This document shows positions 33,960 through 45,836 of a DNA stretch of 64,000 nucleotides, piece after piece; position 1 is the stretch's first letter; each line of letters opens with the position of its first letter. The position numbers were made by a program, and so were the translations under genes. Below the pieces are notes generated by a model. That model saw nothing but the letters and a program-made list of their open reading frames with translations, did no database searches and was not told the DNA's origin. Where the stretch lies: assembly GCF_001704415.2 (NCBI RefSeq), contig NC_030820.1:41646036-41710035 (forward strand), given 5' to 3'. The stretch comes from Capra hircus (Eukaryota; Chordata; Mammalia; Artiodactyla; Bovidae).

Positions 33960-34120
33960 TATGCCTCTAAAAATACTCTTCTGAGAAAGATTGCACAGGC
34001 TTGGAAGCTCCTAGAAAACAGAGACGGTGTTTTGTTATTCTCATGACTCAGCCCCAAGGATGGGGACCAACACAGTAGATGCTGAGCTAATACTGTCAAG
34101 TGAATAAATGGTTGAATGGC
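33960..34120 (+). mobile_element. L2 LINE 3' end
   Basis: 'tggaagctcctagaaaacag' 'agacggtgttttgttattct' then 'accaacacagtagatgctga' and 'gtgaataaatggttgaatgg', the full L2 3' terminal pattern. Confidence 0.65.
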
Positions 34121-34869
34121 TCTGTTATCTTAATTTTTCAAGGCTGACAATTAATCTAAAAATTGAAATTTGTTGGAAACATGGAGTAGCTAAAGTAGGT
34201 CTTACAAAGACTGAGACCTGACTATATTTTAGCATTTTACTCATTATGACTTGTCAGCATCCTTGTGGCTTTAACTATAATTTCTATTTCGAGGTATGTT
34301 CCTTCCTGCCCACCACTCAGCTGAGAACTGCTCTCTACACTGAACTACACAGATTGGTTTCCTTGTCATTCTCTGTCTGGGGTGGGGAGGTAGAAAGAAG
34401 GAGGTTAATTTTCTCATTTTTTCTCAGCTACGTGGGTTCCAATGGTGAATATCATCTCTCCTGCACACTTGACTTTATTTGCCTCTTTAAATGTCTTTCA
34501 GTTAAGATGAAATGTACATTAATTGGTTGACATTCAAAGAGATTATGCATTTATGAAAGTAATTACGCATTTCTGAAAGTAATCTTAAATATCAATTCGT
34601 TTAGAAGAATACTTATGAAAACTGCTATTGTTTGTCTTTCAACTTGGTGAAAAAAGGGAAAACAAGACAGCCAGGGATGATTCTGTTTGCAGTGTTCATA
34701 CCCCAACCTTCTTCATCAGACAGTACACTTTCTGAGCAGGTGTCTTTTTAGGCACGAAATCACTCTGGGAGCTGCTCCTGCCAGCAGGCGCAGAGACATG
34801 TGGGTGATTAATGCTGTTCAGTTTACCTGGCATGTAACTGAGGCCGGCTGCTCAAACAGCACCCGCAGC
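34121..34869. other. Unassigned AT-rich sequence
   Basis: No exon recognised. A short direct echo GCATTTATGAAAGTAATTACGCATTTCTGAAAGTAAT lies at about 34547-34582 (two 17-18 base units). Confidence 0.45.
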
Positions 34870-35580
34870 AGCAGCAACACAGAGACAATGGCAAGTGCCA
34901 GGGTTACAACACTGAAAGATGAGGCAGGGCCAAGACCCCCATCACGTCTCAGATGCCCAAGTGCCCATGCGTGCTCTTGGATCCTCACCTTACACGCCAG
35001 GAGACAGCCCCACCCTGGTCAGAGGCACAGGCAGCAGAGCCAGGGATCTTACCAAAGGCTTTCATTGGACTGTCTGGTGGACTATGGCTTTGGACCCCTC
35101 TCCAAAGGCTGACTCCCCCCAGTTCCTGAGAATCAAGGGACAAGAGTTTTATAGACAGAGGGAGGGGGCTCCATGTAGAAACAGCGCAGTCAGCTCTGAT
35201 GGTCCTCTTGCTATTGGCCATCGGTGGTCTGAGCAGCAGCATCTTGATTGTTTTAAGAACAGTTAGTCTTCAGTTCCAGAGTTGGTTTGTTCCCATTTCC
35301 TCAAGGCCAGTTCTTGGAACTGTAGCAGCTTACATCCATGTCTACAGGTTGGTCATCATGTAACTAACTTCTCCACCTGGTGGGGGTTTCAGTATGTTTG
35401 AGACAGCTCACAGGATATGGTTCAGAGTGTTACATATAACGCTTGAGAAAGAAATAAAGGTCCTTGACTTTACGTACTGACTAAACTATTATTGTTTGGT
35501 CCTGTTTGACTCCTTTGCTTTGCTTCTACGTTTTCTCACTTCTCTGATTAAACTTATTCTTTGGCTAAAGTTTTTCCACA
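34870..35580 (+). mobile_element. BTLTR1-like ERV LTR
   Basis: Non-coding retroviral LTR, apparently solo. The second half is recognisable as the bovine ERVK-type BTLTR1 pattern: 'ctacaggttggtcatcatgt', 'ctccacctggtgggggtttc', 'agctcacaggatatggttca'. Signals in order: TATA-like TACATATAAC at 35431-35440, AATAAA at 35452-35457, and a terminal ...TTTTTCCACA at 35580. The 5' edge is uncertain by tens of bases and no target duplication was found, so the start is an estimate. No gag, pol or env sequence flanks it. Confidence 0.65.
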
Positions 35581-35759
35581 GAGGAAAACCAGGCAGAGAC
35601 ATGGTGGGTAAGGACGAGGGGGTCCTGCTCTGTTTCAGTCTGACTGGATCCACTCAATATTCTCCCAAGTAATTTCCCAGCCCTCAGCTCCACTCCTAAT
35701 CCCCTTCTCCACCTGCATCCAGAGCTGTTTTCCCAAAACAAAATCTGCTCATTTTTCTT

Positions 35760-36285
35760 CCTTGACCTGGTGTAGCCGTCACCTTCCCAAGTCATCCCAA
35801 GGAAGGGCAAACACTTTGTGGTTCCCAGAGACTTTCTCCTCGTGGCCTCATATGCCTCACCAGGCCCTTTTCTTGCTAAGCTCTGGCTCCACTGACTGAT
35901 TTTCATGCCCTATAGTCCTCAGACTTTTATGGGCCTCATGGTCTCTGCATGCACTGGCCCCATTACCTGAAACCCTTCCCCTCCATCCTGCTCTTTCTTT
36001 GCAGCCCCAGTTGAACCTCTCTCCTCCGGAGCTGGAGTAGTGAGGTCACCACCTTCAGTAGAAGATGGGGTTCTGTTCGTCGGTCCCATAGCTTCCAGTA
36101 ACACGTCTCCATGACAGCTTCATAATTTGGGATCCTTACCTGGCTGACCTCTGTTCTGTTTGCTGGAGCACAAGATCCCTGAAGGCAGGGAGCACACCCG
36201 ATTCCACGTCCTATTGCATCCCAACTCCTTGCTCCGTTCTGGCACATAGTACGAGCTCAGCTGAGATTTGGTGAATGCAGAGATT
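35760..36285 (+). mobile_element. L2 LINE 3' portion
   Basis: 'gagcacaagatccctgaagg' 'cagggagcacacccgattcc' and 'ctggcacatagtacgagctc' 'agctgagatttggtgaatgc' give the L2 3' end. The region before, rich in CT, fits the end of the L2 coding part but is diverged. Confidence 0.5.
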
Positions 36286-36647
36286 AGTAAATGGGGCACT
36301 CATGAGGCCTCCCTCCGCTGCCTCCTACAAGGCGATTCACGAGCAAACCCCTTTTTGCAGTGAGTCATCTGTTCTCTCTTTTGCTTCATTCCTGCCAAAG
36401 AGAAGAGAATGAGACTGATTGTGCTGTGGATCCTTGGATGGGACTCTGTTGAGCTGATACCAGGGCTTCAAATAATCCACCTTCACCTGGTTTAGAGCAG
36501 CAGCTTTGGGCTCAAGAGAATATTCCCTGGAATACGTGGGGACACACAGGTGTCAGGGCCCTACCCCCACCCAAACCTCTGTCTCCACAGGTCTGCCGGG
36601 AAGCCTGAATTTCCTCATTCCTAACAGCCCAATGATGCTGACACATG
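36286..36647. other. Unassigned sequence
   Basis: No gene or repeat family recognised. Confidence 0.45.
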
Positions 36648-36658
36648 GGACATACTCT

Positions 36659-36792
36659 GCTGCTGCTGCTGCTAAGTCGCTTCAGTCGTATCCAACTCTG
36701 TGCGACCCCATAGATGGCAGCCCACCAGGCTCCCCCATCCCTGGGACTCTCCAGGCAAGAACACTGGAGTGGGTTGCCATTGCCTTCTCCGA
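36659..36792 (-). repeat. BovA monomer SINE with exact target-site duplication
   Basis: Starts with a (GCT)n tract (the reversed AGC tail), then 'aagtcgcttcagtcgtatcc', 'ggcagcccaccaggctcccc', 'ttgccattgccttctccg'. Exact flanking 11-mer ggacatactct at 36648-36658 and 36793-36803. Near consensus, so recent. Confidence 0.95.
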
Positions 36793-36803
36793 GGACATAC
36801 TCT

Positions 36804-37387
36804 ACATGACCACAAAAGAAAAGCTGCAAGTTCACTGCCTGGCATGACTGTTTCACAGAACCAGGGAGAGTGGATGCCAGTTTGGACTGGAACTGAATCC
36901 TTTTTGGATCAGTGAGAGAAGATGAAGTCTTATCCTATTGTTCTATAATCATGTCTTGCTCCTTTTCCAAAGTATCTGAGAAAAAAAATAGCATTTATTT
37001 TTTTGGAGTACCTTCCATATTGCTTGCAGTATTTGCTTTTTAAATTTACCTCATAGGGACAATTTGATACACTCAGTGTACAAAGTCAGTCATCTTGTTA
37101 GCTTTGGGGTTTTACTGTCATGATGACCAGTAGTTGTCTTTTAAGCATTGCATATAGTTTACAGAATAACTACTGAACAAGCAGCATTTACCCTAAAGAA
37201 AAAATATTGGATCTAGAAAGATTTTAGGAGATGTTGGTCATTTCCTTCCTCCCTCAGTCCACAGGATTCCAAGGGATTTCAGTGTCTCTCTAACAGATGC
37301 TGAGAGGCTGCTAAAGTCTGAGACCTCATCTGTTGACTTATCCATTTGGCACTGATCAGAATTGGTTCACCAATCACCCAGCCGTAT
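36804..37387. other. Unassigned AT-rich sequence
   Basis: No exon or repeat family recognised before the CCAT array. Confidence 0.45.
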
Positions 37388-37540
37388 ATTCATCCATCCA
37401 TCTATCATCCACCCTTTCACCCATCCATCCACCATCTACTTATCCACCCATCCATCCATCCATCTACCCATCCATCCATCCATCCACACACCCATCCATC
37501 CATCCACCCATCCATCAGCTCTAGCCATTTACCCATCCAG
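37388..37540. repeat. (CCAT)n microsatellite, interrupted
   Basis: Tetranucleotide array with several uninterrupted blocks (up to four to five CATC units) broken by CATCTA, CACC and CACACA. It creates spurious histidine-proline-serine-rich frames. Confidence 0.93.
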
Positions 37541-39236
37541 TCACTCAACAAAACACAACAACATAAAACTCAGTGTACCCTGTGTTGTGGGGACCAAAGC
37601 TCATCAGAGTTGTCTTAAACTCAGGGATCTTATAATTCTATGGGAAAAATATAACACAAACAATTAGTGTCATGAAGAGATATAATTAAAAAGTTAAATA
37701 CGTCCAGAAGAGAGAATGTGGTGGCGGAGCTTCGAAAGAAGGAGGTCTCTGCATCTGCAGTGAAGCTCTTGTCCGAGAGGCAGGAGCTGGCCCTGAACTT
37801 CCGCTTCCTCACTTCTTTGAAATTTGAAAAGGAAGTGACAATATCCAGGCTTATGTGTTTAAGGTTTAGGATGTTATGGGATGTTACTTAGTGAGGACTA
37901 TGCTCTCAGCACAGCGAGGTGCTGTCATCACTCTCAGAACTAAAACTGGCAGGTCTCACTGGCAGCCTTTCTTTATCTCCCAGGATCAGGCATTCCTCTT
38001 TGCAAACCTCCCTCACACCCTCTGCCTGTGCGCTCGTCTCCACCTGCGTGACCTTCACTGCTGGCAAACCTCAGGAGTCTATTTCTTCCTGGAAAAAAGA
38101 AGCAAGATAACAAGTCCAACTGCCCCTGGGGTCCAACTTGGAGTCTCAATGCCGCCTCTTTTCTAAATGTAGAGACCAGGATCAAAGAATGAACTGGTGG
38201 ACTAAGCCAGCACATGCAGTGCACACACACGTGTCCTTTGAAGGCCTGAATGAGTGGGGCTTGGTGCCTCTCTGTGCTGGAAGCCACTCTGGGTTTGATA
38301 GATGCTGAGCAGAGCACCATCTGTTCTAGGCTGACACAGAGACGGGCAAGCCCTGCGAGGCTCAGTCTATAGAGCTGATGGATCACCTAACCGCACGCCC
38401 AGGCTACGTCTTCCAACTCTATCTAAAAGAGGCCCCAACACATCTGGAAATACACGCAGTGTGTGGGAAGGAGCCTGCGGGGCAGGGCATTCCAACACCA
38501 TGACCACCCCAGAAGATGCACGCCCTCAGGAAAGAGCAGTCAGCCTGCAGGGGAAAGCATGTCTTGATGGATTTGGGTTAAAGGAGGAGATATGAAAATG
38601 AATAACAACACACATGCACGCTGTGTTTCTGTAATTGTGCAAATCCACGAAAAAGTCATAGTCCCATCTGATTACAAGGAGACAGGTCTGTTTCACTTAA
38701 AATGCAGAAGGAGTCTATCCCCCCTGTGTCAGCCGCAGCGGGGGATATGCTTGCTGCACTATGGGGTGGTGCTAGCCTGTTAGGCATCAGAAACGACAAT
38801 TAACCCACCAAGAAGTACCAGTGTGTATGGCCGCAGGTACCATCCACAGACAATGTCTCTGTCACATGCTGGGGAGGGGCGTGCATGGGGATGACCACAC
38901 TGTTCTCAGACCACAGACAGAACAATGTCAGGGGACAGAGGAATGGCCGGACCTCTTTTTGAGACCATCGTGTAAACAGAATGGGCTCGTCACCTGCCTC
39001 ATCAGCAAAGACTATCCCCGCATGGCCATGCTTGTCTTTCTTCTCTTCTCCATAGTTATCATGTGGGGCTTGTTTTGACCAGTACTTAAAGGTATATTAA
39101 TTTCATTGATTCATTTGAAAAAAAGTAAATGACATCATTTAAATTCAAAGATTTCCAAGACGATCCTGGAGATCCCATACCCATGCCACGCCATGAAGAC
39201 ATTGTCATGTCAAGCGTTTCCCATCCACCTTCTACC
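37541..39236. other. Unique sequence, no gene recognised
   Basis: Frames at 37876-38166 (plus), 37973-38386 (minus) and 38821-39078 (plus) lack domains. The last ends in a hydrophobic run (about LVFLLFSIVIMWGLF) that looks like a membrane segment but has no family support. Confidence 0.45.
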
Positions 39237-39254
39237 AAGAAGTCAGGTATTCTG

Positions 39255-39373
39255 GGGACTTCCCTGGTGGTTCAGGGGTTAAGACTCCATGCTTCCAAGG
39301 CAGTGGGCATTGGTTCAATCCCTAGTCAGGGAACTAAGATCCCACATGCTGTGCAGCCCAGAAAAGAACAAAA
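39255..39373 (+). repeat. CHR-type SINE with target-site duplication
   Basis: 'gggacttccctggtggttca', 'ggggttaagactccatgctt', 'tggttcaatccctagtcagg', 'gaactaagatcccacatgct'. Flanks aagaagtcaggtattctg (39237-39254) and aagaaggcaggcgtcctg (39374-39391), 14 of 18 match. Confidence 0.94.
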
Positions 39374-39391
39374 AAGAAGGCAGGCGTCCTG

Positions 39392-40334
39392 TTGGCTTTG
39401 TGTTCTTAGAGAAAATGCCCAGGCGGGGGTCACTCCAATAGGAGATACTCACCACTTGGGTTTACAAAGTGTGGGATTCACAGCCCCGTTGTCTGACGAT
39501 TGTCCTGTCCATGACCACTGTACATCTCATTGTCCTGCTCCTGAAGTTGAAGTGTCTCTGGTTGGAGAATCAATAGTGAAGTCAACATTCCCAGGGGCTT
39601 TGTAAACAGTAGTGCTCATAATCGACGGTGTACCCATTTTCCCCCTGCCCCTGGAAATCAGGCCCAGTTTGGGGCTCCCCTTTCCAAAAAATAACTGTCT
39701 TCAAGTGTCCACAGGGAGCAGGCATGAAAGGGTCATTCTCTGAACCCAAACTCTGAGTTCCTGGGACACATCGCCTTCTAAGTGATCAGGATGAGAAGCT
39801 GACATTAACGCAGGAGAAAACTGTTCCAGGGTGGCTTCTGGGGACAAGTTGTGAGTAGATTTGCAAGCGTCCACCTTCACTTGCCCAAGAAGAGCTCAAC
39901 CACTCGCGGCAATGTGACCAAATGATGGAGAAGTACCCTCTTCAGAGAACCGCAAGGTCCTGGGTGAGTTCACTGCATCAAGTCAGCATGCTTCTAAATC
40001 ATCTGTGTGTCAACAGAGTAATAAGACACAAAAGCTAATACAAACTAGGAAATTTAACAGGAGTCCAAGTCACATGTGAAAGCACAGAATCCTCTGGCTG
40101 ATGACTTCCTTGGTCCCCAGAGGAAAACCATGGCTATTTACTGGAGGGGAGGGGACACCGTGCGCAGAAGGATGGATTGGGAGAGGCATGAAAGGATGAG
40201 CCCTGGTGGGAAGGGAGAAAGTCTGGCTTCATATCTGCCGGCTGCGAGTAGAGGGGCTCTGGGGAGTCATTTAACAATCTAGGATGGCCAAGACATTTGC
40301 TGTAGAATTGATAAATGTGTATCTTTTAAAAAGT
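39392..40334. other. Unique sequence, no gene recognised
   Basis: No exon or repeat family recognised. Confidence 0.45.
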
Positions 40335-40606
40335 TGACTTAATTTCTGTTGTGCTGGGTCGTAGTTGCTTTGCACAGGCTTCCTGTCGTTGCCGCGAGCT
40401 GGGGCTACTCTCTGAGGCCGGGCACAGGCTTCTCACTGTGGCAGCTTCTCTGATTTCGAAGCACAGGCTCTAGTCGTGGGCTCAATAGTTGTGGCTCATG
40501 GGCTTCGTTGCTCCACGGCATGTGGAATCCTCCTGGACCAGAGCTCAAACCCGTGTCCTCTGCATCGGCAGGCAGACTCCCATCCACTGCACCACCAGGG
40601 AAGCCC
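40335..40606 (-). repeat. CHR-1-like SINE, long form
   Basis: 'gttgtggctcatgggcttcg' 'ttgctccacggcatgtggaa', 'ccagagctcaaacccgtgtc', 'ccactgcaccaccagggaag', 'ccc'. Includes the extended 3' region (40365-40480) absent from the shorter copies. Confidence 0.9.
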
Positions 40607-43199
40607 ACTAGCTTTACATCTTTGTCGATATGAAAGCATTAGTGGAGTGGACATCGAAGGAGCAACTATCACAGGCTCCCATGCACAGTATTTTATCTAA
40701 TCTTCACTGCATTTGGGGACTCAAATTTAGTAGCCCAGTGTTTGTAGTCCTTGCAAGATATTACGTCTATTCAATGATCTCATCCCAAAATAATGTAATA
40801 GAATTACTATATTCATATATCAATATTTTATTTTTTATAGATATATTATACTGAAGACATAGCATATGTTTTTTCAAAATAGGCAAAGTCATCTGCCAAA
40901 TGGCTCACGCTAGGGAAAAGAGAGAGAGTGGGGACTTGAAGGACCTCTGATTTAAGATGAAAAATCAGAATCTTGGAAAATATTTTAATTCTAAAACCAG
41001 TACTATAGTTACCTTAGAAAATGGGATTCGTAACTTTGGCAATAGAGGGTTTGCTAATTAAAGGCATTAAGGAATAAAACCATCAATTAACAGTTTGTTC
41101 TTTTCTAAAAGAGTTGGAGGAGACATACTTGACCAGTGGATATTTCTGGTGTAATCACACGAAAGACAAAACAAATATTAAAACTGAGCTTCGGCCGTGA
41201 AACAGGGACTAACGCTTGGCTGGAATCTCACTTGAGGGATGACACTTCACCGTAAATCTTGAAAATAGTCCCCATGACTGTTTTTTGTTTTTGTTTTTTG
41301 AGGTGGGAAATAGCTCTTGTTTTTCTTCAGGGCAATGAAAATACAAATACAAACTGTACTGACAAGTCAAAGATCAACTTCATTGTCCATGTCAAGTCAG
41401 ACACATATCTGTGTTCATAGACGGACCCACAACATGTACCCATACTCGTCAGCTTCCTGATGAATGTTGTTTACATGCAAAGAAGATTGTATTATAAATA
41501 GGAGTTTCCAGAAATAATACATTCTTCCTACTTTCTCCACCCTGCTGTGGCTTCTTGGTTCTACTCTGTAGTAAATCTATAGCTTCATCAGAGGGTACAC
41601 AGCACCAAGTACAAGAAATGTAAGCTCAAAACCATCAGCATCTGACTGGGAACTTAAGAATATGGACCTGAGATGGGAGCCCACATCCCAGGAGCTGAAA
41701 TGCAGGTTCTGAGTACACATGGGGTTATTTGCTTTCCTGGCCCCGCCTGTAACTACGGACAATCACAGCATGACTTGACTGTGTATGTGACTACAGGGAT
41801 TTATTGAATAAACATTTACCATGTTTACAAATCCAGAAAAGGCTGGTATAACTGAGAAAGTAACTAGGGATCACGTTTGAGTAGGCAGGTCATATCATCA
41901 CCTGGATTAATGGTTTTTTGGAAGAGGATTTGGAGTCAATGGGACCACAACCAGCCCCAAGCACCAAGCATCGTCAGTGCCTGTGCTGGACCAGTCATGA
42001 GAGGTCAGAGTCAGAGTGGTCTCAGGTATCACCAGAGCACAGAGAGCCTCCTGATCGACACCATGGACCTGCTGACTCCCTCCAGCAGATTCCCGGACCT
42101 GGTGCCCAGCTCTTCCTCGATTTGTTTCTCGCCATCTTCTTTGGCAGCCCTCATTCTCATATCGCCCAGGCCTGCGAGATTATCAGTGCTTTTCTTGACT
42201 CCATGCATTCACCTAACTTCTCTTTCGAGTAATCTCTATGACTAGGGTTGCAAATGGTTAAAGAAGAATACATCTGACAGTTTCTGATGGTGTGGCACCC
42301 TCAATAAACATTCTTCTCTTGATCTTTGTGAGGATGAACGCTTCCCCTTGACTTCTCCATATTGTCATTTTGAAAACTGCCTTTTTGATTGAATCGGCTG
42401 CACTCACGTAAACTATCACTCATTTTGGCAATCACCAACAACGTTTATCACCGAAAACTGACAAAATTCTAAATCAACCTCAGGAAAAAAATGTCAGGAG
42501 GCTGAGCAGTGAATAGAAAATGGTAATTATGCAGTTCCTGGACTTCTTTTAAGCTCATTGTATTGAGTTTTTTAAAAATAGATGACAAAATCTATCAGCA
42601 TCAGCAAGGCAAGGTCCTGATTCTGTGCCCCAAACTGAAACATCCCTGCCTTCAGGAGGGCAGGGCCGGGTGACAGGGCCAGGCAGCAGACAGGCGCTTC
42701 CCCTGGCGACAGAGACGCAGTTTCTGTAGGTGCAGGAGGCACAAACCACAACCCTCTTCACCACCAACCAGCAAATGTGGCTTTAGAGCCAAGAGCAGCC
42801 TCACCAGATCCCCTTTCATGTTAAATATGCAGAAAGAAAGCCCATAAACACACCAAGACTTTGATACGAATCCATCACATCTCATCGAAATACTTATCTA
42901 AGCATTTCTAAACCTACATTTTCCAAATGCGGTGAGTGTGACACTATGCAGGACTTTATAAAAGATCAACAGCCAAGAAGTTTGTAGCCAAGGGTTGCCA
43001 TGCCTGTGTACTCATCAATAATCTCTATAGGGAAGCAAAATTTGCCACCCAAAAATGTCTCTTCAGCATGTGGAATATTTGAAAACTTGAAAACTATCAA
43101 GGCCCAGAAAATGCAGGAAGAACCTTTGACCTTCCCATAACTGCCTAAGGAACGTGGATGGAGGGCTGGTTCCAAGAAAGAAACATCACCACAGACCAT
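40607..43199. other. Repeat-poor unique region (2.6 kb)
   Basis: AT-rich. No exon recognised. 41040-41100 has TTGCTAATTAAAGGCATTAAGG and ATCAATTAACAG words. A frame at 41918-42232 ends in a leucine- and phenylalanine-rich run without a recognised family. Confidence 0.5.
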
Positions 43200-43433
43200 T
43201 ACAGTACGAAGCAGTTGTGCAGGCAGGGAGGAGCCCAGCACGGTCAGTGTGTTAAAAGTCCTCTCTGTGCCCCATTGTCTCTGCTGGCCCAGCAAACACT
43301 TGTTTACCAAACCTTTGCTTTCCCACCTCCAAGTAAATCGCCTTCCTCCCTTCTGAAGTCCCAAACCTCTATCCTCAACATCTTCCTTTCTCTTTGGCTA
43401 AAGATGACATTTAAAGGAGGAATTCAGTCATTT
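43200..43433 (+). mobile_element. Class I ERV LTR, 5' part
   Basis: 'cctttgctttcccacctcca' 'agtaaatcgccttcctccct' 'tctgaagtcccaaacctcta' and 'ggaattcagtcatttgcttg' match a gammaretrovirus-like mammalian LTR. It resumes at 43542 after a SINE. Left edge uncertain. Confidence 0.5.
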
Positions 43434-43541
43434 GCTTGCCTGGTAGCTCAGCTGGTAAAGAATTCACCTGCAGTGCCAGAGACCCCCTGGTTCAATTCCT
43501 GGGTCAGAAAGATCCCCTGGAAAAAGGATAGACTATCCAAT
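43434..43541 (+). repeat. Bov-tA head, 3'-truncated, inside an LTR
   Basis: 'ctggtagctcagctggtaaa', 'ctggttcaattcctgggtca', 'gaaagatcccctggaaaaag', 'gatagactatccaatggc'. Only the tRNA-derived head and the junction remain; the BovA body is missing. Confidence 0.88.
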
Positions 43542-43690
43542 GGCTCAGTTTCCCTGGGTCTCTCCAACATATGCACATTATTAAACTTTACTCTGATTTT
43601 TTCCTGCTAATCTATCTCATGCCTCTAATTATTAGACCATCTAGAAGAACCTAGAAAGGCCAAGAAAATTTCCTCCTCTCCGACATCTCC
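43542..43690 (+). mobile_element. Class I ERV LTR, 3' part
   Basis: 'tcagtttccctgggtctctc' 'caacatatgcacattattaa' 'actttactctgattttttcc' 'tgctaatctatctcatgcct' then 'aattattagaccatctagaa' and 'gaacctagaaaggccaagaa': the R-U5 end and the start of the leader of a class I element. Fits directly onto 43433. Confidence 0.55.
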
Positions 43691-44124
43691 ATGGGGATAA
43701 TTTCCTGAAATGGCAATTGCCTCATTGCTCCATAGAGGTCCAAACCCATTATGTCCAGGCTGAAATGCTCTCCTTGGTCTCCAGCACGATGCTGTTTACC
43801 TGGGCACAGTACCGGGTTGCTGGGAATGGAAGGGTCAATGCAACTAAGGCATGGGAGCGGTTGGTCCTTCTCACTCTTGTGTCACTGAGTAACAGCCATC
43901 ACTGAGTTCTTGGGAGGTCAACATCCTCAGTAAATCACCCCTGGGGACCAGCAATAATACCAGCCAAGAAAAAATGCAACACACAGAGAGAAATGCATGC
44001 ATCCCTCCCCCCAGAAACAAGGTGGGACGTGATGGCTCTAGATCCCAGTAAGATCTTGTTGTCCTGCCAATGGGCTCTTCTCCTTGACTGATTCCTGTAG
44101 GCAGCTTCAAGAGCTCCCAGGAAG
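43691..44124. other. Unassigned sequence
   Basis: No gene or repeat family recognised. Confidence 0.45.
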
Positions 44125-44333
44125 GAGTTTTCCTGGTGGTCCCATTGGCTAAGTCTCCAAGCTGCCTGCGCAGGGGGCCCAGGTTTGATCCCTAGTCAGG
44201 GAACTAGATCCCACATGCAGCAACTAACAGTTGGAATGCTGTAACTAAAAGTCCCAAGGGCTTTCATGAAGGTCAGAAATCCCCAGCGCCACAAATAAAA
44301 CCCAGCACAGCCAAGGGAATAAATAAAACAAAC
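44125..44333 (+). repeat. CHR-type SINE, long form
   Basis: 'gttttcctggtggtcccatt', 'aggtttgatccctagtcagg', 'gaactagatcccacatgcag', extended 3' part ending 'cagcacagccaagggaataa' 'ataaaac'. Diverged. Confidence 0.9.
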
Positions 44334-45729
44334 CTATGAAAAAGAACTCCCTGGAAGACGAGGTATGAAGATCACTCTGCTAGACGGTGAGTGTCTGTGT
44401 GGCAGTCACAAGGGGGCTCAGCTCCTGACTCTGAAACCGAGCCGTTACCACTGAAAGGGTCAGTTCAGTGTCTGAAATGCTGGCGCAGGCCAGGCCAAGC
44501 TGCCGTCTCACAGACTAGTTAACAGCACTATGGTCACCAAGATTTGGAGTTCCCCATGAGAGCCACTAGCAGAAAGCATTCACTCTCACAGACTCATCCT
44601 AACCTCAGACCCCTCATTACGACCCCGGGCCAGGTCTGAAGGCCCCTTTGGTACAAGCTGCTGGGCACGCCACGGGGTCTCATGGAGGACAGCGTGGTGG
44701 GCACGTGGAGAAGCATCATGATAGGAAGGTGCCCGTTCCCGCTCCAGCTCTGGGGGATGCTCATCCGCTGACTGTCTGCACCGCCCCTCCTCCTGCCTGC
44801 TGGGCGGCCAGAGGGCTGGCGTGAAAGGCCTTCTGAGAGGCGCTTCCCACACACTCCGATGGAGCACCGGTCTCACGGCTGGCAGATGTTTGTCCCAGAC
44901 TGGCAAGAGAGGCTGCTGTGTCTTCTGCAACTGTAGACAAGGCAGCAACAGCTCCGAAAGCCAGCCAGGCCCTGAAATCCGAGGAAACAAACCTCCCTCC
45001 TAGCCAGAGTTCCTTTTCCTGAAACACGTCCTAGGTTGAGTTGGTCACATGAACTTGGCATGATTTCCTCCACACTGCCTCCCTTTGCCCAGTGTGTCTA
45101 GATGACTTGGTCCATGACACGGTAATCCGGGCTCTCAGCTCCTTTCCAGCAGATACTGGTTGCCATGGAAACACGGATGGCGCCACCTTGGACAGGACTC
45201 ACCAATGCTCTTTACAAAAGAAATCAAGCTTTCTCTTGGCTTGAGCAGCAGCACTGACACACATCCGCCCCTGAGTGACTGAACTGACAAGTAGCCTAAG
45301 AGCCTCTGTGCTCACGTGGCATAAAGACGAGGGGTCCCTCGGCTCTTAGACGAGACGGACTCCTCTGCTGCTGCCATGCACCGTGGGAAGGCAGCCTGGG
45401 CAGAGTGTGTCCAGAGCTTTTTGTGACTCAGGAGACCCGCGAACTCAGGGGACTATTGCATTCAAGCGGAGGGGTTTCCACGGGGCAAGATGCAGCTGAT
45501 TTATGATGACTTCCCACCCAAACTTAGCACAGTGCAGCCCAACCCAAGACAGCTGGGGTGAGAGTCAAGAGAGAAACCTGGACCCCTATCTACCCCAGCA
45601 AAAGTGACTCCTCCTTACCTTATGAAGGTTACTGGTCCATGAGCAATGGGGGAAAATCTTGTCTCTTTGGAAATGTCCTTATGTATATTTGGTAAAATAA
45701 TTCTTTCATATACACGGAAATGCTAATAG
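44334..45729. other. Unique, GC-moderate sequence
   Basis: GC-rich between 44590 and 45000 with overlapping frames (44586-44990, 44761-45027 minus; 44821-45003 plus) that lack domains. No repeat family recognised. Confidence 0.45.
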
Positions 45730-45836
45730 CCAGTGTTCTTGCCTGGAGAATCCCATGGACGGGGGAGCCTGGTGGGCTGCTATCTATGGGGTCACACAGT
45801 CGGAGACGACTGAAGTGACTTAGCAGCAGCAGCAGC
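45730..45836 (+). repeat. BovA2 second monomer, 5'-truncated
   Basis: 'ccagtgttcttgcctggaga' 'atcccatggacgggggagcc' to 'ctgaagtgacttagcagcag' with five AGC units. Truncated at its 5' side. Confidence 0.93.

Noticed and set aside
37333..37667. Three overlapping His/Pro/Ser-repeat frames
   Set aside because: Translations of the (CCAT)n microsatellite in all three frames.
41918..42232. A frame ending in a leucine/phenylalanine-rich stretch resembling a membrane or helical segment
   Set aside because: Could not be tied to any protein family; no intact gene context.
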